NCBI GenBank assembly: GCA_964409235.1
Contig: CAYPCN010000004.1
Span: forward strand, 1 to 64,000
Direction of reading: 5' to 3'
Length of the DNA: 64,000 nt
DNA from: CAINFV01 sp964409235
GTDB taxonomy: Bacteria; Chlamydiota; Chlamydiia; Chlamydiales; FEN-1388
How positions within the stretch are numbered: the first letter of the stretch is position 1; each line of letters starts with the position of its first letter. A model generated the notes under the pieces. It worked only from the letters and a program-made list of their open reading frames with translations, did no database searches and was not told the DNA's origin. Positions 15,516 through 23,528 of the stretch are shown here, in pieces. A program made the translations under genes and the position numbers.

Positions 15516-17725
15516 CGCGTCTCCTTACGATGATGGCGTTTCTTCGATGGTTTTTTCGTTGGTGCTGTTTTTACACGGCCTACCATCTTCCACGACGCCT
15601 CTTGCATGACGAGGTCAACCTTCGAGCAGTTGACAATGATATGATCTCCAGATCGGTATAGAATCCCTGTGTTGCAACCCCGAAGCAGTGATTTGGCATC
15701 GTCGAAAAGAAAATAATCATCTTCAAGTTCTGAAACGTGAAGAAAGCCTTCGATCATGATGTCGATGATGTCGAAGAAGAGGCCAAAAGGCTTTATTCTA
15801 GTGATGATTGCCGTATAGTGTTGTTGAGGAGACTTCTGGTGTTCTTGGAGAAGAAATCGGAGCTTTTTCATCGTGATCAGAGAACCCTCGGCGCGGGCGC
15901 TGAGGCGTTCTTTTTCTGATGCTTCCTGGCAGATGGCTGTCAGCTTCTCTTTGTCCGGCCCCTGTTCAAGGAGCAGGCGGTGGATAATGATGTCGATATA
16001 TCGCCGTATAGGGCTGGTAAAATGGCAGTAGTGTTCGAGGCCAAGGCCATAGTGCCCGATATTATCGGGCGAGTAGCAAGCAAGGCGCATGCTTTTGATA
16101 TAGCATGTGGCGAGATAGCTGGCGTGGGGAGATCCTTCAATGTCGAGGAAAAACCGTTGGATGTCATGTGGCTCTGGCACTGGAGGAAGGTGGAAGCCGA
16201 AAGCGGCAGCAAGCGTTGAGAAATCGCGCAGGGACTCTTCTGCTGGCTCTTCGTGCACGCGGTACGAGACTTCCTTGCCGTGGCGGGCGAGGTGAATGGC
16301 CACGATCTCGTTGGCCTTCAGCATGAACTCTTCAACCATCTGGTGGGTGATGTCGTACTCTACCACCTCCATGCCAGTGGGGTTTCCATTGTCATCAACC
16401 TTGACAATCGTCTCAGGAACGTACAACTGGACGCTTCCTCGTTCGCTGCGGCGAATTTTCAGGAGTTCACACACGCGGACCATATTCCTCAGCAAGGCGG
16501 CGTGTTGGCTCTGCATTTTGCCGTCTAAAATCTGTTTCGCCTGCTTGTAGGTAAGTCGTTTCTTGCTTTTGATGACGCTTCTCGTGATCTCCCAGCTTGT
16601 TGTCTCTCCCGTTTGAGAAATGTTGAAGAAGACAGAGACAGCAAGGCGACTGACATTGGGCTTGAGCGAACAGAGGTTTTCAGAGAGTTCTTTGGGGAGC
16701 ATGGGGATACAGACGTTGGGGAAATAGGTCGAGTTGCAGCGGAGAGATGCTTCGATGTCGAGAGCGCTGTTTTCGCGAACGTAGTAGGAGACATCGGCAA
16801 TGTGAACGCCGATGCGGTATTCCTGGCCTACGACTTCCAAGGAGATAGCGTCATCGAAATCTTTGGCGGTGTCGGGGTCGATGGTCACGCATTCGAGATC
16901 TCGAAGGTCAGCTCTGTCCTTAAGATCCGCTTGTCGGACTCGCCGTCCAAACGTCTTGGCTTCCTTAATGACTTCATCTGAAAATACATCTCGAATGCCG
17001 CCTTCAAGGATGGCGAAGGGAATGTCGGTCTTTGGATCGCTCACGTTGCCGAGGACCTGTGCGATCGAGCATTGCGTAGGCTCTTTTTTCTGTCCCCAAG
17101 AGAGGACGTCAAGCAAGACGCGGTCCCCTCTTTTCACCCGGTCTGTCGGCTGGACGCGGCATTCTATGGGATGCATCTCACCGAGAAGGGACGAGTAAAT
17201 GCTGACGTTTGTATGAGAGCGCTCTACAACCGTCCCCACGATCTGTCGATGCTTTCGCTCTACGACGAGAGCTACTTTTCCTTCTGGCCCCTTTTCTGAA
17301 AAGGAGGAGAGGTTGGTAATGACGTCAACGATATCGCCGTCGACAGCGCCATTCATCATTACTTTTGGAATGAAGATGTCTTGTTGTGGCGGTGGCTGAT
17401 CGACGAATCCGAATCCTCGAGGGTGAACAGAAATCGCACCCCGGACGATGGCTTCTCCTTTTGCGAGAGGGAGATCTGTAACCTGCGGGACATGGTGGTA
17501 CTTTTCATCGACGAGATGCACTTTCCCTTCGGTTTTAAGAGAATGAAGAACGCCTTCGAAGATTTCAAGATGATCGGGGTGGATATTGAGTCGCTCCATG
17601 AGCGAGTGCTTGGATTGCGGGGCGTAGTGGCGCCCTTTGATAAATTCGTAGGTTGTTTTGAGGAGGTTGTCAAAAAGCCGTTGTGTCCGCGGCGTCCGAT
17701 GCGAAGATGTTGTTTTCTTAGACAT
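15512..17725 (-). CDS. rnr: Ribonuclease R
   Basis: 3'-5' exoribonuclease of the RNase II/R family, 737 residues, cytoplasmic, degrading structured RNA. The order is an N-terminal winged-helix-like region, OB/cold-shock domains (GEAIVRGAISVHPRGFGFVD), the RNB catalytic domain with the metal-binding run IDPDTAKDFDDAISLE near residue 280, IGVHIADVSYYV, TYFPNVCIPMLPKELSE, then YGLGLEHYCHFTSPIRRYID, and a C-terminal S1 domain (GLFFDIIDIMIEGFLHVSEL) with a Lys/Arg-rich tail (TKKPSKKRHHRK). First gene of an operon with three DUF502 genes. Confidence 0.95.
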   Translation of the reverse strand: MSKKTTSSHRTPRTQRLFDNLLKTTYEFIKGRHYAPQSKHSLMERLNIHPDHLEIFEGVLHSLKTEGKVHLVDEKYHHVPQVTDLPLAKGEAIVRGAISVHPRGFGFVDQPPPQQDIFIPKVMMNGAVDGDIVDVITNLSSFSEKGPEGKVALVVERKHRQIVGTVVERSHTNVSIYSSLLGEMHPIECRVQPTDRVKRGDRVLLDVLSWGQKKEPTQCSIAQVLGNVSDPKTDIPFAILEGGIRDVFSDEVIKEAKTFGRRVRQADLKDRADLRDLECVTIDPDTAKDFDDAISLEVVGQEYRIGVHIADVSYYVRENSALDIEASLRCNSTYFPNVCIPMLPKELSENLCSLKPNVSRLAVSVFFNISQTGETTSWEITRSVIKSKKRLTYKQAKQILDGKMQSQHAALLRNMVRVCELLKIRRSERGSVQLYVPETIVKVDDNGNPTGMEVVEYDITHQMVEEFMLKANEIVAIHLARHGKEVSYRVHEEPAEESLRDFSTLAAAFGFHLPPVPEPHDIQRFFLDIEGSPHASYLATCYIKSMRLACYSPDNIGHYGLGLEHYCHFTSPIRRYIDIIIHRLLLEQGPDKEKLTAICQEASEKERLSARAEGSLITMKKLRFLLQEHQKSPQQHYTAIITRIKPFGLFFDIIDIMIEGFLHVSELEDDYFLFDDAKSLLRGCNTGILYRSGDHIIVNCSKVDLVMQEASWKMVGRVKTAPTKKPSKKRHHRKETR

Positions 17726-17942
17726 GAGCCTATATTCGTCTCTATTACAAGAAACACATTATACACCATGCGCTTCTTGTCTGACAGGAGTATTTGGCAA
17801 GGAGACATTTGCGATGTGGATTGTTAGATTTTTAACCAAATCTATCCGAAGCCTCTCCACCTATATGTCAGGGCATACGTGGCCAACCCTTGTAGTGCTG
17901 CCATCGCATCAATCTAATGGACTCGGCTATGACGTCTGTATA

Positions 17943-19376
17943 TCAGGGTGGTATGGAAGAGTTTCCATGCAACCGATCATATAGCTGTTGGCACTTCTCT
18001 GCATAGCCAGATATGTAGAACATTGAGAGACGAAGATCTGAAGAATCTGTCAGCGTTTGCAGCCTTTTCAAAGCTATATGACCCTCATTTGCCAATTCTG
18101 ACATTGTCTCTAATGCCTGTTGTATTTCGGGGGCGTCGACCTCTTGCTTTTGCAAGAATTTCTTCTGTTCTTGCATAAAAGTTCGTAGGGTTTTGGCAGT
18201 TTCCAAGCAAGAAGATAGGTCGCCGGTTTTGTTTTCAATTTTTTCTGAATTCTTTATCCACGTATCTAAGGCATTGAGGAGGTCTTCCGGTGGGTTGCAA
18301 AGCATGTTCTTCAATTGTTCAATATAGACAGCTGAGTGAGACGGCGCTGGTGACACAGGAGGAGGGGGAGCGGCCGCTTGCAATGGGATTTGGGACGAAA
18401 CGTGGGAGGGAAGGGGTTCTCGCTTCGCATCGCGTTGAGGTTGTTCGGGTTGAGCTGGTGTAGCGTCCTTTCTATTCAGCACATGGCGAAAGGCCCAATC
18501 ATACTTCTTCATTGTCGTTCGTTGTTTTTCAGTCCATTTTTTCCTTTCAGCCTGAGTGGGGCTGCCAGGCGTTATTGCTTGTTGAGCAACATGTGATGTT
18601 CGATATTGTGTAATGACTCTCAGAGGATCAGGATGACATCTCTGATCTCGACTATTGATCGCTGTTCGTGTGACCGATTGAAGAAATTGTTCCGTTACTC
18701 TATTCGCTGCTTGATTGGCCTTTTTCACCTCCTCTTCTGGTAAGCGATGAGCAGTATCTGATTGTAGCTTGGCAATCAAATCTTTATGGCGGGCCAAAAG
18801 TTGTATAGTCGGGTCCGGGCTTTGATCGTTGGCATCTTTCGCTTTTTGCTTCAATTGCTGCACAAAAGCTTTAGCTGCTTCGGGATCCTGCATATCTGTG
18901 ATGATGACCCTGTCCTGAAGAAAGATGACGTCGTGACCATCGATTATCCCTCTGTTGTCATCCTGATATATTGGCTCAAATCCAGCTGATGCGAGACCGT
19001 CGTTAATATGTCGATGGACCTGTGATAGGGCGTATTCTTCATAGGCACGTTCATCAGGTGTTGTCGCGTGCGATGCTTCTTCTTGTCTTGTCCCAGAAAG
19101 TGTTTGTGCTGATGTCTCCAACATTGGAAACACACTGTCGGTAGTTGCTTGTTGGCTGAATAATGGAGGAAGTGGAGGGCTGGCCCTTGGTGGCGTTCCG
19201 AGGGCAGTGCTCGTCCCCGCCTCCTCAATCGCTTTCTGTGCTACATCCCCAGCGGTGAGATCGGTAGCAGCTACCGAAGCGTCCTGACATGGTCCAAAAG
19301 TAGTACTGGCAGTACCGGGCGAGCTGACTGAAGGCTGTGCCGTGCTGCCGCTTGTTGGAATTTCTGACGTTCCCAT
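17943..19376 (-). CDS. Pro/Ala-rich accessory protein, paralogue of the next gene upstream
   Basis: A 477-residue protein of unknown function and no signal peptide. It shares a central block with the gene at 19392-20579: YALS...FEPI(Y/F)...(V)IFL.(D/E)(R/K)VII(T/S), then (A/P)RHKDLIA(K/R)L..(D/K)TA...P.E. The shared block covers about residues 115-230. Around it lie long low-complexity Ser/Thr/Pro/Ala and Gln-rich segments (PPPPVSPAPSHSA near residue 345), and the C-terminal 150 residues are helical. Such architecture is common among chlamydial type III effector candidates, but no secretion signal can be proved here. The gene lies 15 bp downstream of its paralogue, so the pair is probably one transcript. 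Confidence 0.65.
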   Translation of the reverse strand: MGTSEIPTSGSTAQPSVSSPGTASTTFGPCQDASVAATDLTAGDVAQKAIEEAGTSTALGTPPRASPPLPPLFSQQATTDSVFPMLETSAQTLSGTRQEEASHATTPDERAYEEYALSQVHRHINDGLASAGFEPIYQDDNRGIIDGHDVIFLQDRVIITDMQDPEAAKAFVQQLKQKAKDANDQSPDPTIQLLARHKDLIAKLQSDTAHRLPEEEVKKANQAANRVTEQFLQSVTRTAINSRDQRCHPDPLRVITQYRTSHVAQQAITPGSPTQAERKKWTEKQRTTMKKYDWAFRHVLNRKDATPAQPEQPQRDAKREPLPSHVSSQIPLQAAAPPPPVSPAPSHSAVYIEQLKNMLCNPPEDLLNALDTWIKNSEKIENKTGDLSSCLETAKTLRTFMQEQKKFLQKQEVDAPEIQQALETMSELANEGHIALKRLQTLTDSSDLRLSMFYISGYAEKCQQLYDRLHGNSSIPP

Positions 19377-19391
19377 CTCTATATGAACTCG

Positions 19392-20579
19392 TTACTGACT
19401 TTTACCCTTAAGCTTCAATGTGAGATCATTGATTGAACAAGAAGGTATCTGATAGCCATCGTGTAATCGGTTTAATGCGATTTGAGCACCCTCTTTGGCT
19501 AACTGTTCGGCATCCGTCCCTGGCTCTTGTTCCTGCGTCGTGAAATATCTGAGTATTGCGTCGACCTGAACTTTACATTCCCTCACCCGATCATCTTGTG
19601 CGCTCCCTTTTTCGCATTTCGTACGCCACTTTTGTAATTCTTGACGCAATATTTCCGCCGACTCGATTGACTTGAAGCACTCCCTTAATCCTTCGAGACT
19701 TGCCCGGGGATTCGGGTAGGGATCCACAGGGGCGGCCGCTGTCTGTGGTTTTGTACTCGAAGGCACAGGAGGAGTTGCTCGACGGCTCTTTGGTTGTATT
19801 GCCATCTGGCGTATGTGACTGCGAAAGGCCGAATCGAGAGCACTGCTCATCTCGCCAAGCCTGCTTGGATTCCAGGGCTTGAGCTTTTGTGGAGGTGATG
19901 CAGATAGCGATGTCGTGGCCACGACATGAACGCGAGGAGCTGTGCTATCACTGATAGTACCAGGAGAAGTCGGGTTGCGCTTTGATAAGAAGTCCGTCGC
20001 AACTCTGTGCCCAATTTTTTTCGCTTCGGTTTCACGCTCAGGTGGGATGGTAGTAGCCGTCTTTGCGTCTAGACGCGCTATTAGATCTCTATGCCTAGGA
20101 AGAGGCCATGTTTGGCCCTTTGCTCGCCCTTGTAAGGAGGCGATATATTCTGCTACTTTGTTTGGCTCTAGCCCAGAGATGATGACCTTTTCCTTTAAGA
20201 ATCGTACTGTAACAGAACCATCTCGAAATACCTCGCAATCAGGGAAGATAGGCTCTCGACCGCTTGCACGAACGGCATTGTTCATGATTTCTTGCGCGAG
20301 GCTCAAGGCATAGTCGTCTTGTACAGCATCGTCGCCGAGAGCTCGGGGTTGATCGGGAATAGTCGTTTCTTGAGCTGTGTGAAGAATGGCATCTTCAGTG
20401 ATGTCTGCCGGGAGACATCGGCCCGGAACGGGAGGGCGAACTGGCGGCGCGCTTGATGCCGCTGGCTGTGTGAACACTTGCTGTGCAGCCGTCGCAATTG
20501 GAGCAGGCCGCAGTTGACTTGTTGTTGGAGGGCCTGATGGGAGGTTGGGTTGAGAGGACTCTACCGATTCAGGATTCAT
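19392..20579 (-). CDS. Pro/Ala-rich accessory protein, first of a paralogous pair
   Basis: A 395-residue protein with a good ribosome site (GAGGAGG upstream of ATG 20579). The N-terminal 80 residues are disordered and rich in Ser, Pro, Ala and Gln. Residues about 85-200 match the downstream paralogue (YALSLAQEIMNNA, SGREPIFPD, FLKEKVIISGLEP, LPRHRDLIARLDAKTATTIPPE). A second disordered stretch (RRATPPVPSSTKPQTAAAPV) precedes a helical C-terminal region with Cys residues. No transmembrane segment. Function unknown; the duplicated core suggests a folded domain with two disordered linkers. Confidence 0.65.
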   Translation of the reverse strand: MNPESVESSQPNLPSGPPTTSQLRPAPIATAAQQVFTQPAASSAPPVRPPVPGRCLPADITEDAILHTAQETTIPDQPRALGDDAVQDDYALSLAQEIMNNAVRASGREPIFPDCEVFRDGSVTVRFLKEKVIISGLEPNKVAEYIASLQGRAKGQTWPLPRHRDLIARLDAKTATTIPPERETEAKKIGHRVATDFLSKRNPTSPGTISDSTAPRVHVVATTSLSASPPQKLKPWNPSRLGEMSSALDSAFRSHIRQMAIQPKSRRATPPVPSSTKPQTAAAPVDPYPNPRASLEGLRECFKSIESAEILRQELQKWRTKCEKGSAQDDRVRECKVQVDAILRYFTTQEQEPGTDAEQLAKEGAQIALNRLHDGYQIPSCSINDLTLKLKGKSQ

Positions 20580-20689
20580 CTTGTATTTCCTCCTCCATGC
20601 TCATCCCATCTATGAAAAATCCCTCCTATGTTTGCAAGTATTTTCAAAGAGCACGTACAACATGGACCAATGCGTAGGGAGGGAGTACC

Positions 20690-21643
20690 ATGCCGCAGAC
20701 GATGATTGTCCACAGTCCGCTGAGCTTGGCACATGAGACTGGAGAGCACCACATCGAGTCAAAAGAACGGTATACGGTGATCATCAAGGCCTTACAGGCC
20801 GCGAAGCTCCTGACCGAAGAGTCAGAATGGATAGCTACTCCCTGTTCTGAACAATGGGTATCCTTGTGTCACACCAGAGAGTACATGGACTTGGTGAAGT
20901 CGTTGTGCACAGCGCTTCCTATGGGAGAGGTCACTGACCTACCAACAGGGGATGTCAAAATCAGCCATGCGTCCTATGCAGCAGCGTTGGCAATGGTGGG
21001 AGGCGCCTTGCATGCTGCTGACGCCATTATGGCAACGAAATGTCGCAATGCCTTTGTCGTCGCCCGTCCTCCTGGGCACCATGCAGAAAGAGCTCGTGGG
21101 ATGGGGTTTTGCCTTTTTAACACTATCGCCATTGCGGCACGGTATATACAGAAACAGTATGGGATACAAAAAGTCGCCATCATCGATTGGGATGTGCACC
21201 ACGGCAATGGCACAGAGAAGGAATTTTTTGACGACAGTTGTGTGTACTATTTCAGCACCCATCAGAAAGGTGCGTATCCGGGAACTGGAGAGGAAGAAGT
21301 TCATGGGACGGGAGGGAATATTGGCAATTACCCCGTCTCGCCAGGACCAAAAGCTAGAGAAACGCTGTTGCGGTTGTATTGTGAACAGCTGCCAGCCATT
21401 ATGGAGCGCTTTCGTCCTCACTTTGTGCTGATATCGTGTGGATTTGACGCTCATCGGCTAGATCCGATCGCGTCGATGTCTCTTGAAACCGAGGATTTTC
21501 GAACGCTGACGAAGGTTGCACGGACCATTGCCGAGCGATGGTGCCACGGGCGGTTGCTGTCGGTTCTTGAGGGGGGATACCACTTACAAGCATTGGCCGA
21601 GAGCGCTGTTGTTCATGTCGAAGAGTTGATGGCAGGGGACTAA
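20690..21643 (+). CDS. Class II histone deacetylase-like amidohydrolase
   Basis: A 317-residue zinc amidohydrolase of the HDAC/AcuC/acetylpolyamine amidohydrolase superfamily. The catalytic His pair is in RPPGHHAE (His130, His131), zinc ligands are Asp168 and His170 in DWDVHHGNGTE and Asp253 in CGFDAH, and Tyr297 in LEGGYHLQ is the transition-state Tyr, so all active-site residues are present. The QKGAYPGTG loop and the LEGGY form are most like class IIb HDACs and their bacterial relatives. The HDAC10 polyamine gatekeeper Glu is absent (LDPIASM instead of GDPEG). GGGAGGGAG gives a strong ribosome site. Single gene between divergent accessory pairs; acetylated substrate unknown. Confidence 0.88.
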   Translation: MPQTMIVHSPLSLAHETGEHHIESKERYTVIIKALQAAKLLTEESEWIATPCSEQWVSLCHTREYMDLVKSLCTALPMGEVTDLPTGDVKISHASYAAALAMVGGALHAADAIMATKCRNAFVVARPPGHHAERARGMGFCLFNTIAIAARYIQKQYGIQKVAIIDWDVHHGNGTEKEFFDDSCVYYFSTHQKGAYPGTGEEEVHGTGGNIGNYPVSPGPKARETLLRLYCEQLPAIMERFRPHFVLISCGFDAHRLDPIASMSLETEDFRTLTKVARTIAERWCHGRLLSVLEGGYHLQALAESAVVHVEELMAGD

Positions 21644-21654
21644 CACCAGCATGC

Positions 21655-21687
21655 TGCATCCTCCAAAAGGAACATCGCACATGGCTC
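21655..21687 (+). repeat. Dispersed intergenic repeat, copy A
   Basis: About 33 bp, running from TGCATCCTCC to the ATGGCTC end. It matches copies at 25287-25319 and 56015-56046. All three share ATCCTCCAAA and a (C/A)ATGGCTC end, in the same orientation, upstream of an accessory gene. This copy lies about 160 bp before the 21849 start. Confidence 0.7.
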
Positions 21688-21848
21688 GCAAAGAGCTCTT
21701 TACCTTCAATTAACAAAGAGTCTATACCGTTCGTCCAAAACAATGGCATGTTCACATTTTCATCTGCACACTGACGACGCAGGTGGTGGGTGATCATATG
21801 CCAAAAGAGCCACATCGAAAATGACGTTCAAAAAGGGTGAGACGGAGC

Positions 21849-23528
21849 ATGAGCGTGACTGTTGGACAGCCCACGGCCGGTAGTGATATTGGTGTGCGGG
21901 ATTTGCAGGTGCTTTCAAAAGACCGTGGAGAACACGAACTTGACATCGAACGAGTATCTCGCGAAGTAGAGATCTTGAAACGTCAGATTGAAGCACCGCA
22001 CCCAAACCTCGTTGATATTCGCGATGCGCTGAAAAAAATGAGCAGAGAGATAGCTCCTTTCTTGGCTGATAAAGATGGCGATGAACTGCATGTTCAAGCG
22101 AACATCGTGCATGAAACTGTGACGGATTGTTGGGAGAGGCTCTGCGCTGACCCATTACTTAAAGAGCAAGAGAAGTGGGTTGCTGCTGGCTTTGACAGGG
22201 CATTGCTAGTAAGCGATCCAGAAGCTGTCCGTTTTGCCGTGTCGACGCGGCTGATCCATACTATTAGCATGTTTAAGAAGACGGCTGACATGCTCGAGGG
22301 AGAGGTTCTTGACATCCGCAATGAGGATGGGCGCGCATTGTTTAAGGTAGAAGGGGAGTGGCTACCATATTCAGCGTTCAAAGATCGAATTCACTATTCT
22401 GACGAAGAATGTCGGTTTATCGGCTGGAATGTCATTCATCCTATGGGATTCATTCCCCGGGACTGGGCTGAGTACGGAGAAATCTATCCCATTGCAAAGG
22501 TGACGCCTGAAGCGTATCGGAAGCTCAAGGCGCATGCAGAGCAGTTTTGGACGGCAGAGCAGCCAGAAATAGATCCTGGCTGTGAAAAGGGATATATTCT
22601 GCAGGTAATGACGACAGGGCGCGACTACCTACCGAACACATGGTGGGCGCAGAATTTCAAAGAACATTTTCCTGAGCATGGTTCTGTTCGGCTGATTACG
22701 CCCGAGGGATTTGTATATTCGTTTGGTACGAAGATGCGCCTTCCGGATCAGGAGTTTTTGAGCCACCCCTCCTCGTATCTCGGCGTTGGTATTTCCAATG
22801 TTCCGACACCCGATTATGAGGAGCCAAGGAGGTCCGATGATCGATTGATGACATCGTTGCCTGTGAGTAAAGAGCGGTGTGAGAAGATTTTGGATTTTGT
22901 CAGCCGCGCTAATCGCGGTATCTGCTTTAACTTTGCACGACAGAATTGCGTTCGTTTTGTAGCAACGGTCCTGGGCATTGCAGGTGTCGAAGTGAATATT
23001 CGCACGTCGGTACACGAGCTCTTGAGCGGCATCGTTCCTCGCCTTTCTGACATCCCTGATATTGGAACAACGTTGTCAGCTGCTGTGTCTCGCATCGCTT
23101 GTGTTGCTGGATCTCTCTTCGACAAAATTAGTACGGTGTTAGGATATCTCCTGCCCACTCCTCTAAAAATGCTCGGTGCGTGCGTGGGACGAGTCGTCAC
23201 GAGTATTGCTCAGCGGATCGAAGCCGTCTTTTGGAATGGCATTGGCTTGTGCCTTCTCGGTGCATCGAAGAGTATCGTCCCTGAGGGACGCCTGGCGGAC
23301 CAAAATGTGCCCGAGGTGGAGACCTTCCGCCAGCTGCTGCATTGGTCTGACATAGGCACTCCTGATGCGATTCCTCTGTACTATGTTTCCAAGCTCAAAG
23401 CGTGGATGAGGCGGCAGACGACCTCGTTGCTCTATCTCAAGCCTGAGCATGGCTTTTGCTGTTTCGACCCTGATCGGGCAGATCGCCGGTTTCCAATGCT
23501 GAAACGAAACATGTGGGAGTATGTATGA
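21849..23528 (+). CDS. Papain-like protease candidate, first of a paralogous pair
   Basis: A 559-residue protein (ATG 21849; an in-frame GTG at 21837 is possible). It shares long conserved blocks with the next gene: LIHTISMFKKTADMLEGE, GWNVIHPMGFIPRD, EIDPGCEKGYILQVMTTGR, then EHGSVRLITPEGFVYSFGTK with His277, and FNFARQNCVRFV with Cys367. A His in H-x-x-V-R-L-I-x-P-x-G followed about 90 residues later by N-C-x-x-F-V is the arrangement of circularly permuted papain-like folds (NlpC/P60, LRAT, YiiX-type); this assignment is inference. An N-terminal coiled coil (VSREVEILKRQIEA) and a C-terminal amphipathic/hydrophobic stretch (about 390-480) suggest membrane association. No signal peptide. Confidence 0.7.
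   Translation: MSVTVGQPTAGSDIGVRDLQVLSKDRGEHELDIERVSREVEILKRQIEAPHPNLVDIRDALKKMSREIAPFLADKDGDELHVQANIVHETVTDCWERLCADPLLKEQEKWVAAGFDRALLVSDPEAVRFAVSTRLIHTISMFKKTADMLEGEVLDIRNEDGRALFKVEGEWLPYSAFKDRIHYSDEECRFIGWNVIHPMGFIPRDWAEYGEIYPIAKVTPEAYRKLKAHAEQFWTAEQPEIDPGCEKGYILQVMTTGRDYLPNTWWAQNFKEHFPEHGSVRLITPEGFVYSFGTKMRLPDQEFLSHPSSYLGVGISNVPTPDYEEPRRSDDRLMTSLPVSKERCEKILDFVSRANRGICFNFARQNCVRFVATVLGIAGVEVNIRTSVHELLSGIVPRLSDIPDIGTTLSAAVSRIACVAGSLFDKISTVLGYLLPTPLKMLGACVGRVVTSIAQRIEAVFWNGIGLCLLGASKSIVPEGRLADQNVPEVETFRQLLHWSDIGTPDAIPLYYVSKLKAWMRRQTTSLLYLKPEHGFCCFDPDRADRRFPMLKRNMWEYV

Noticed and set aside
20690..21643. HDAC homologue as a dedicated acetylpolyamine deacetylase linked to potABCD
   Set aside because: The gatekeeper Glu of HDAC10-type enzymes is absent and the genes are 12 kb apart.
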